Shown piece after piece: positions 57,247 to 64,000 of a stretch of 64,000 nucleotides of DNA. The notes under the pieces were generated by a model that was not told the DNA's origin, made no database searches, and saw only the letters and a list, made by a program, of their open reading frames with translations. The DNA comes from Gaeumannomyces sp. JS-464 (Eukaryota; Ascomycota; Sordariomycetes; Magnaporthales; Magnaporthaceae): the NCBI GenBank assembly GCA_002197995.1, contig NGZR01000005.1, positions 124,001-188,000 of the forward strand. Reading direction: 5' to 3'. The first letter of the stretch is position 1. Every line of letters begins with the position of its first letter. The translations under genes and the position numbers were made by a program.

Positions 57247-59530
57247 CTACGCGTCTTTCCTGGCGGTTGGAGTAATCCGCAAGCAGTCAGCGGACACGGC
57301 ACCGCCTGTGACGACAAAGCCTGCGCCGCCGCCCCTGAACTCGCCCCCATGGTTTGCGTCACTCCAGGGTGCCTCATCGACTGCCTCTATTGCCACCATT
57401 ATATCACTTTCCCCACTTCTGGAGATGCTACCGGCTATCCGACTGCTCACGGCACTAATCTTGAGGTCGTACGCCGCATCCGGCTCCCAGTCGAACCTCT
57501 GCTTGGAGAGCACTATTCGCTCGGCGTCTCTAGCCTTGATGATGGCCATCTCCCTCAAGACCTCGGAGCCCTCGCCATCGGATTCGGATTCGCGCAGCAC
57601 GAGGGCGTAGTACCTATTCATGCCCTGGACTCTGATGGCGGCACCCATGGGGCCGGAGGCGAGACCGATGCTAAAGTTATCAAGGGCCACTGTGTAGTCG
57701 GCCCAGTCGCGCGTGCCCTGGTATAGCAGCCCCTCGCTGCGGTCGTGGGCCATGAAGAAGGGCCGGCCCAGCGACGTGTGCACCTTGTCCATGGAGCCAA
57801 CCCAGGCTCGCCCCCACATGTCGAAAGAGCCAGTAGCCAGGTGCCGGGGCGGCCGCCGCAGCTCCATGTACGGCGCGGTGACCTCCCAGCCCAGGCTATG
57901 GAGCCAGACGGTGCCTCGACAGGGCGTGGCGGTGCTTGTGGCGCCACCCACAGGGGCGATGGTTATGCCCACCTGCTGGATTGGCTTATTGGCCAGGGAG
58001 TCTGGGATGGTCCACTCCAGGGTGCTGGCGGGTTCCTGAGCGCCGAGCTGGAACATCAAGGCGTCGTCGCTGTCGGTTGTGGCAAGGGTGTCGTCGTAAT
58101 CATAGGCCTTGATGCGCAGGCGCACTAAGACGATACCTGAGCTGTGGGCGTCGCCACCCACCACGGCTGTGAGCTTCTGGCCTGGGTAGATAAGGGGCGA
58201 CGCCATCATTTCGTAGTTCCTATCGACCTTGAGCACGTCGAGAGGGGTAAAGGTATCCGTGAGGACATCGACCTCCGGTCCCCCCAGCTCGACCTCGATT
58301 TTCAAGGCCTCGACGCCATCAGTTTGACCGTGGCTGACCTCAGCCAGCGACTCAAGCGATGACGCACTGGCCATAAAGCCCTGGACGCTCCCCGGCAGCG
58401 AAAAGTGAAACTGAGCGCCTCCTTTCGGTGGTTCCAGAAGACCTTCCACCCCGGCGAGCCTCCTGGCCTGGTTGGCAAGGTCGTATGCGATGCGGACAGC
58501 ATTGTTGATAGAGTAGCCGGCGTCAGCGCTGGAGATAAGGGCCCGGTCAGCCAGCGGGCCGCGCCAGTCCGGACGCGAGCCGCCCTCGGCGGGCTGATCC
58601 AGACCCTCCAGTCCGTGCATGATAGCCACCAGGCACCCAACGTTGCCCGAGTTGCAGTCGGTGTCCCAGCCGCACGTGTTGACGATGTGCATGGCGCGCG
58701 AGAAGTCGTGCCCGCCCGCGACTAGGGCCAGGATCATGACGGCGTGGTTGGGCACGACGTGGCAGATGCCGGCGTACCTGTCGTAGCCGTAGCGGTCCTC
58801 GATGCGCTGCCGTGTGGCCTCCCAGGCGTCCGGGCCGAGCTCGGCGTTCCAGGCGCGGACGTCGGTGACCAGGCGGGCGATGGGCGAGTCGGGCGGGATG
58901 AATGACAGGCCCGTGGCCAGCAGGTGGTCGACGTCGCGCGACACAAAGGCCTCGGCCTCCATGGCGGCCCACACGGCGGCGTGAACGGCGGCGCCGTCGT
59001 GGCTGACGGTGGCGGCGGCCTCGGCCAGTCGGGCGGCCAGGGCTGGGTTGCCCGGGGCGGCGAGGGCCCAGGCGTCGATGAAGATCTGGGCGCCGATCTG
59101 CTCGGCGACGGTGCGGCCGTTGACGGACGCGTGGCCGCTGCGGGGCGGGGCCAGGGCCGCGGCGCAGGTTCAGGAAGGCTGTGTGCTCGGTCGAGATGCC
59201 GTTGCCGCCCCACCAGAAGACGGAGCGCTTCTCGATGACATGATTGAGCCAGGTGTGGCCGACGTGGGCGGGCGTCAGGGGGTTAGAGGCGGCGATGCCG
59301 TGCTCGTCCAGGGCGCGCACAAAGGCAAAGGTGCCCGAGACGTCATCGTCGATGACGACCAGCGGCAGACCCAGGCGGCCGTGGACGTAGTAGTTGATGG
59401 GGCCTAATTTGTTCTGGATCTCGCGGTAGGTCCAGTTCTCAAAGGGGCGGCCCAGGTAGACGCCGATCAGCTTGCCGAGCACGCCGGCGTAGATGCGGTG
59501 CAGGTAGTCGGCGGGGAGGGGGCCGGGCAT
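57247..59530 (-). CDS. ADP-ribosylglycohydrolase-fold enzyme with C-terminal beta-sandwich (one frameshift)
   Basis: About 760 aa. Start at 59530 (MPGPLPADYLHRIYAGVLGK). The ARH/DraG fold appears as GVLGKLIGVYLGRPFENW, VIDDDVSGTFAFVRAL (first metal-binding acidic cluster), CHVVPNHAVMILALVAGG and CGWDTDCNSGNVGCL (second cluster, DTDxN). From about residue 420 on there is a different all-beta region (VRLRIKAYDYDDTL, GTVWLHSLGW, GRAWVGSMDKVHTSLGRP, NRYYALVLRES, YDLKISAVSSRIAGS) resembling a ConA/LamG-like sandwich. No signal peptide. An extra C near 59158 shifts the frame after LNLRRG; otherwise intact. Stop TAG 57247-57249. Convergent with the NLR relic (57 bp) and divergent from the MFS gene. 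The substrate may be an ADP-ribose adduct or a glycoside; the fold alone does not decide. Confidence 0.82.
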
Positions 59531-60153
59531 GGCGGGCAGGTGTTGCTTTTGGCGTGCTGGGTACGGGCAGATGAAGCAACCTCATCTGCGAGCTGCTCGT
59601 GCTTTTTCGATCCCAGCCCAGCGGTACCACCACCACTACACGACCCCGCCAGCACCAGCAGCAGTGCCTGCGTCACGCATTCTCGCCATCCATCCATCCC
59701 CATCCCCCACTTCTTGTCCCACGCCGTTTCCCGCGCCGCAGATGCACACGGTGAATCCAGTCAATTCGCGTGGGCTGAAGATGCTGAGGACCCAGCTGCC
59801 TGTCCAACGCCCCGCTCTGCTGCTTTTTTTTTTTTTTTTTTTGCTCCCTTCCTCGTCCATTCAACTTCGTCGCGCACCCTCGATGGTCCTGCACTTTTCC
59901 TTCCGTCCGGTTCCCCAGATTCTGGATTCCCCTGAATCGGCACTCGGCTCTTTTTTTGCCTCTTGCGACCACTGAGAGGGGGTTCATGTGGGCTGAGAAA
60001 TTCAGAATGGCACCCTGGATTCTTTGCTTGCGATGGCGCCACGGGCTGGTTTTCTTCTTCTCCCATCGCACTCGCGAAGCATTGGGTCAGGTGAGCTAGC
60101 CCGGCAGGAAGTCGGACAGGTCTAAGAACTGGGACCACACGGGCAGCGTCGCC
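59531..60153. other. Divergent promoter region ARH-like / MFS, with T19 run
   Basis: Shared 5' region of 623 bp. It contains a T19 tract (59824-59842). The arrangement allows co-regulation of the two genes. No ORF accepted. Confidence 0.5.
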
Positions 60154-61809
60154 ATGGATTCCAAGGCCATCTCGCGGTTCGTTCCGCGCCAGCAGAAGCT
60201 GCTCATCGTCTGCCTGATCCTCGTCTCGGTCGTCGACTCGACGGTAAGATGCGTCCCCCAATGAACCATGTGCGTGTCCACGGCCCCAACTCACAGACGG
60301 ACAAACGATAGATGGTCGGCTACAACAGCTCCCTGATGGGCAGCCTCAACGTGATGCCGTCGTACCGCAGCTATTTTGAGCTCACGACGGCCACCCGCTC
60401 GCTCAACACGGCCATCTCGTACGTCGGCGGCTCCGTCGTCGCCCTGTTCGGCGGCTTCCTTGCCGACTGGCGCGGCCGCCGCGAGTCCATCTTCTGGGCC
60501 TGCTGCACCATCCTGGTCGGTGCCGTCATCCAGGCCGCGGCCCAGAACATCGGCATGTTCATCGCCGGCCGCTTCATCATCGGCGGCGGCATGGCCCTCG
60601 CCCAGACCGCCGCCCCGATCCTGGTGGCCGAGACGATTGCCGTCAAGTACCGCGCCTTTGCCTTGGCCATGTACTACGCGTGCTGGGGCATTGGGACGCT
60701 CGTTGCATCGGGCGTCTGCTACGGGGTGAGTATCTTGACTCTGGCCCTTTATTGCCAATACTCCATGCTGAGCCGTCACCTTCAAAGACGCGACGGCTCG
60801 ACTCCACCTGGGCCTGGCGCATCCCGAGTCTCCTGCAGGCCCTGCCCACGGTGCTGTGCATGGCCATCCTCCTTTTCGTGCCCGAGTCGCCCCGCTGGCT
60901 CATCAGCCGCGACCGCCCGGATGAGGCCCTGGCCGTGCTCTCCATCGTCAACGCCGGCGACGACGCGGCCGTTCAGGTCCAGTACCGCGAGATCCACGAC
61001 ACCATCCACCTCGAGCGCGAGCGCGCCCTCGGCCTCCGCGGCGCCATCTTCTCGTCGCCCGCCAACCGCCGCCGCCTGCTGATCGCGTGCACCTTCTCCA
61101 TCATCGTGATGCTACCGGGGACCAACTTTGTGCAGTTCTACTTTGGCGACATGCTGGGCGCCGCGGGGATCCGGTCGCCCGAAACGCAGCTGCAGGTCAA
61201 CATCGTGCTGACGTCGTGGACGACGCTCGTCGCCTTCGCGGGGTCCTACTACACAGACCGGCTAGGCCGCAAGTGGCTCTGCTCGCTGAGCCTGGGCGCC
61301 CAGGCCGCGTGCCTGCTGGTGCTCGGCGGCCTGACCAAGCTGTACGGCGCCTCGGCCGACGCGGCCGGCATCTACGGCACCATCTCCGTCATCTTCTTCT
61401 ACAACGCCTTCTACGCGTGGGGCATCACACCGCTGACGGTGCTGTACCCGCCCGAGATCCTGAGCTTCGACATCCGCGGTGTCGGCATGGGCGTCTACAC
61501 CACCTCGACCAAGCTGTGCGGCCTCTTTGTGACCATGGTGGCCCCCTTTGGCTCGACGCCATCGGCTACCAGATGTACATGATCAACGCGTGCCTCGACG
61601 TGCTCATGGTCGCCTTTGTCGTCCTGTTTTGGGTCGAGACCAGGGGCCTGTCCCTGGAGCAGGTGGACGGCCTGTTTGACAAGGAGAAGCGCGAGATTGT
61701 TGCGGATCAGGTCAAGGAGGAGGTCGGCGTCGATATCGACAGGCCTGTCCTTGGGAAGAAGGCGGAGGGTTCGGGGGCGGTGGAAGTGGTGGCAGAGGCA
61801 AAAGGTTAA
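60154..61809 (+). CDS. MFS sugar transporter-like permease (one frameshift)
   Basis: Exons 60154-60243, 60312-60725, 60788-61809. About 508 aa with 12 predicted TM segments. Start MDSKAISRFVPRQQK. Sugar-porter marks: GYNSSLMGSLNVMPSY after TM1, GGFLADWRGRRESIFW (loop 2-3 motif), AGRFIIGGGMALAQTAAP, VPESPRWLISRDRPDEAL, NFVQFYFGDMLGAAGI, YYTDRLGRKW, FYNAFYAWGITPLTVLYPPE and ETRGLSLEQVDGLFD after TM12. A missing G near 61551 shifts the frame before LDAIGYQMYM; the second frame runs to TAA 61807-61809. The fungal sugar/lactose-permease branch is likely. Divergent from the ARH-like gene, which might process the imported compound. Confidence 0.9.
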
Positions 61810-62735
61810 GATGTCTGGAAGGCATATCCAGTGTTTGGCTACGTGTAACTATTCGTGCTTGTATGATACCCACCAAGTTCGCGATCGATGTACAAGGTGT
61901 ATGGGAGGACGGGAGAGAAATGCCCACAAGACATCACCAAAAAAAAAAAAAAAAAAATGAAATCCGTCCACTTCCGGGGCAGAACTCCCCTTTCTCTGCT
62001 CCTACTGCCACTGCCATCCCCGCTTCCTTCCCGCCCCCATGCGCTCGCCCCTCGCGGTCCATTTGTTGTTGTTCTTGGATTTTTGCCCTCCCTTGATGGG
62101 ACCAAAACGTGATGTGATGACCTAAGCGCTCCAGAGCTGAAAAGCGTTGGCCAGTTTTGCATGCCACCAGCTGGCAAAGCTGTGTTGGCCCCTTTCGCGG
62201 CCACTCCCTTCCCCAAGGCTGGGACCCCATTGGGCACCAAGATTCCGTCGTGCAGCTCTACGACAACAATAAGGCAGACACGTACGGGCGGAAGCAGGAC
62301 AGGCTGCGCGCGCGACGTGCCCGGTTCGCTTTGCGAGGTGGCACAGCGCACAGGTAGTCGACTGCATTGCATTGTCGACGCACCGTTTCCGCAGTTTTGT
62401 CTCCAAGTCTGCCTGGCCGGGCTCGCCCAATGCCCAATCGTGGAGGGGCCGCCATTCTCGAGGCCGGCCGCCCGAGATTATTGGCCTGGTTGGCGTGAGG
62501 CGGTTCGCCCTGCTTTCATGGCTACCTCGCCTTTCTCCTCTTCCTTTCCATATTTTCTACATATTGTCCACTTTCCCGTCTCCCACGCTCGTCTGGTAGA
62601 CCCTTCCTTGTAGCAAGGAGCTGGCAGCTCGATATCCAGAGCTGTTTCCTTTATTGACGTCGCTACAGTTTTGTCCCTTCTCAAGCAACCGACATCTCTA
62701 CAAAGATCTCTGGATCGATATTTTTTGAGTGCACA
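61810..62735. other. Intergenic, MFS 3' flank and CCCH-gene promoter, A19 run
   Basis: Contains an A19 tract at 61939-61957. ORFs have no domains. Nothing else seen. Confidence 0.45.
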
Positions 62736-64000
62736 ATGGATGAGCCTGACAAGCAGCTGGAGCAGCTCAAGGGCTTGTGGGAGATATGCAAGAGCCAGGA
62801 CGACCAGAAGCAGGCTTTGATCACGGTACGACCCAGACGCCCAAGTACACACCGAGGAGACAAAAGCTCGACCGAGAGGTTGCTGACCAAAGAAACCCTG
62901 CGTTCAGAGCCTGTTTGGCCGTGTGAAGGACCTGAACGAGCAGCTGAAGGAGGTGAAGCGTGAGCTCAAGCTCCAAAAGGGGTCCACCGAGTATTTCCTG
63001 GACAAGAATGAAGAGGCCCAGAATAGGATCAGCTCTTTGGTTCACGAAAAGGTCTGCCTTCTCCTTTGTTTGTCGTTTGTTCCCATTTTCTCTGGATGCC
63101 AGCTAACTTGATGTCCATGTGCGCGTACAGGAGCGACATTCGTTTGCTGTAGTGTTGATTGACGGTGATTGCATGCCGGTGAGGAGCGCCCCTGATGTTG
63201 GCTACCAGCGAGGAAAAGAGATGCTAACGTACATGGCCATCCCGTGCTCCAGTTCAAGGACGACCTGGTCAAGGACGGCATCCAGGGCGGGCGGCAGGCT
63301 GCGCACAATCTCAAGCAGGCCGTCAAGGAGCAGCTGGACGCCTCGCCCGAGGCAAAGCTGTCGCACCTCCAGGTGCTCGTGCGCATCTACGCCAACCTCC
63401 GGGGCCTCGACAGGGTCTACCACGACGCGGGCGTGCTGGTGCCGCACGCGTCGCTCGACGACTTTGTGCGCGGCTTCAACATGGCCGACGCCCTGTTCGA
63501 CTTTGTCGACGCCGGCAACGGCAAGGAGTGCTCCGATGAGAAGGTCAAGGCCACGTTCCGGCTCCACCTCGAGGACGTGCACTGCCAGCACATCTTCTTT
63601 GGCGGCTCGGCCGACAACGGGTACGCGCGGCTGCTGGGCCAGCACGTGCAGGACAGGGCCGTCTGCGGGCGCGTCACGCTGCTCGAGGGCCCGCCGTTCG
63701 CGCACGAGCTGGCCGACATCAAGGACCGGTTCCGCGTCGCCGCCATGGCCGACGTGTTCCGCCCGGACAAGCTGCCGACCGTCAAGCGCAGGGTGTCGTT
63801 CCACGTCACGCCGCCGGCCACGCCGTCCATCAGCTTCGCGAGCATGATCGCCAAGCCCGCCTCGCCCGTGTCGGGGCGTCCAGCAGCGGCAGCGAATCCA
63901 CCACCACCACCACGACCACCAGCAGCAGCAGCAGCAGGACGCCGCCGCCATCGGCCGCCAGCGCCACGGCCATGGCCAGGTCGACGTCGGCGTCGGGCAG
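62736..64000 (+). CDS. CCCH-type zinc-finger protein, N-terminal DUF7923-like part (runs off right edge)
   Basis: Exons 62736-62825, 62909-63051, 63131-63180, then 63253 to beyond 64000. The N-terminus is a coiled coil (DKQLEQLKGLWEICKSQDDQ, RVKDLNEQLKEVKRELKLQK). It is followed by HSFAVVLIDGDCMPF, GIQGGRQAAHNLKQAVKEQL, LQVLVRIYANLRGLDRVYHD, FIFFGGS-like LEDVHCQHIFFGGSADNGYA and GRVTLLEGPPFAHEL, a conserved NYN/PIN-like block of a fungal family that carries CCCH zinc fingers at its C-terminus (outside this window, so not seen). A missing base near 63875 (GGGG run) moves the frame into a Ser/Thr-rich stretch. The acceptor at 63251-63252 is CAG. Likely an RNA-binding regulator. Confidence 0.75.

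Overview
The window is nuclear DNA of a filamentous ascomycete, most likely a Sordariomycete close to the Sordariales. The evidence is GC-rich genes with short GT...AG introns, an AA9 polysaccharide monooxygenase, a PTH11-type receptor, a CYP505 P450-reductase fusion, a Zn2Cys6 factor, a UstYa-type protein, STAND/NLR proteins with HET, NACHT, WD40 and Helo-like modules, and an intron-containing class II tRNA. No prokaryotic, viral or CRISPR signal and no intact transposon was seen.

Layout. 1-3030 (-): decayed Helo-like/ankyrin STAND gene running off the left edge. 3.5-10.7 kb (-): AA9 LPMO, a broken PTH11-like receptor and a PL26-type exo-rhamnogalacturonan lyase. 11.8-15 kb (+): a cluster of small ankyrin genes and gene relics around a small zinc-finger ORF. 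15.5-22.6 kb (-): GH47 alpha-mannosidase, a GPI-anchored Cys-rich protein and glutamine synthetase. 25-35.8 kb (+): CYP505, Zn2Cys6 regulator, MDR oxidoreductase and UstYa/DUF3328 protein in a row, which may be a small metabolic cluster. 36-49 kb: two orphan genes, a peroxisomal enoyl-CoA hydratase, an RBM25-like splicing factor, mitochondrial bS21m, augmin subunit HAUS6 and tRNA-Ser(GCU). 49-64 kb: an orphan gene, an amidase, a degenerate HET-NACHT-WD40 NLR gene, an ADP-ribosylglycohydrolase-like gene, a sugar-type MFS transporter and the 5' part of a CCCH-type protein.

Two kinds of damage overlap. First, many conserved genes (glutamine synthetase, GH47, RBM25, CYP505, MFS, amidase and others) carry isolated +/-1 indels, often in G/C runs, that break otherwise perfect frames. 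These look mainly like assembly or sequencing errors, so several CDS are given as one span with the frameshift noted. Second, the ankyrin, PTH11 and NLR genes also carry in-frame stops or lost start codons. Most of these are C-to-T or G-to-A changes in a CpA/TpG context, as expected for repeat-induced point mutation (RIP), so these loci are probably true pseudogenes.

Functionally the window mixes plant-wall attack (AA9, PL26), secretory glycan trimming, nitrogen assimilation, RNA, mitochondrial and spindle housekeeping, and an accessory layer of self/non-self recognition and secondary metabolism. The most interesting assemblies are the CYP505-TF-MDR-UstYa row, the divergent ARH-like/sugar-transporter pair, the tandem ankyrin mini-gene array and the decaying NLR.
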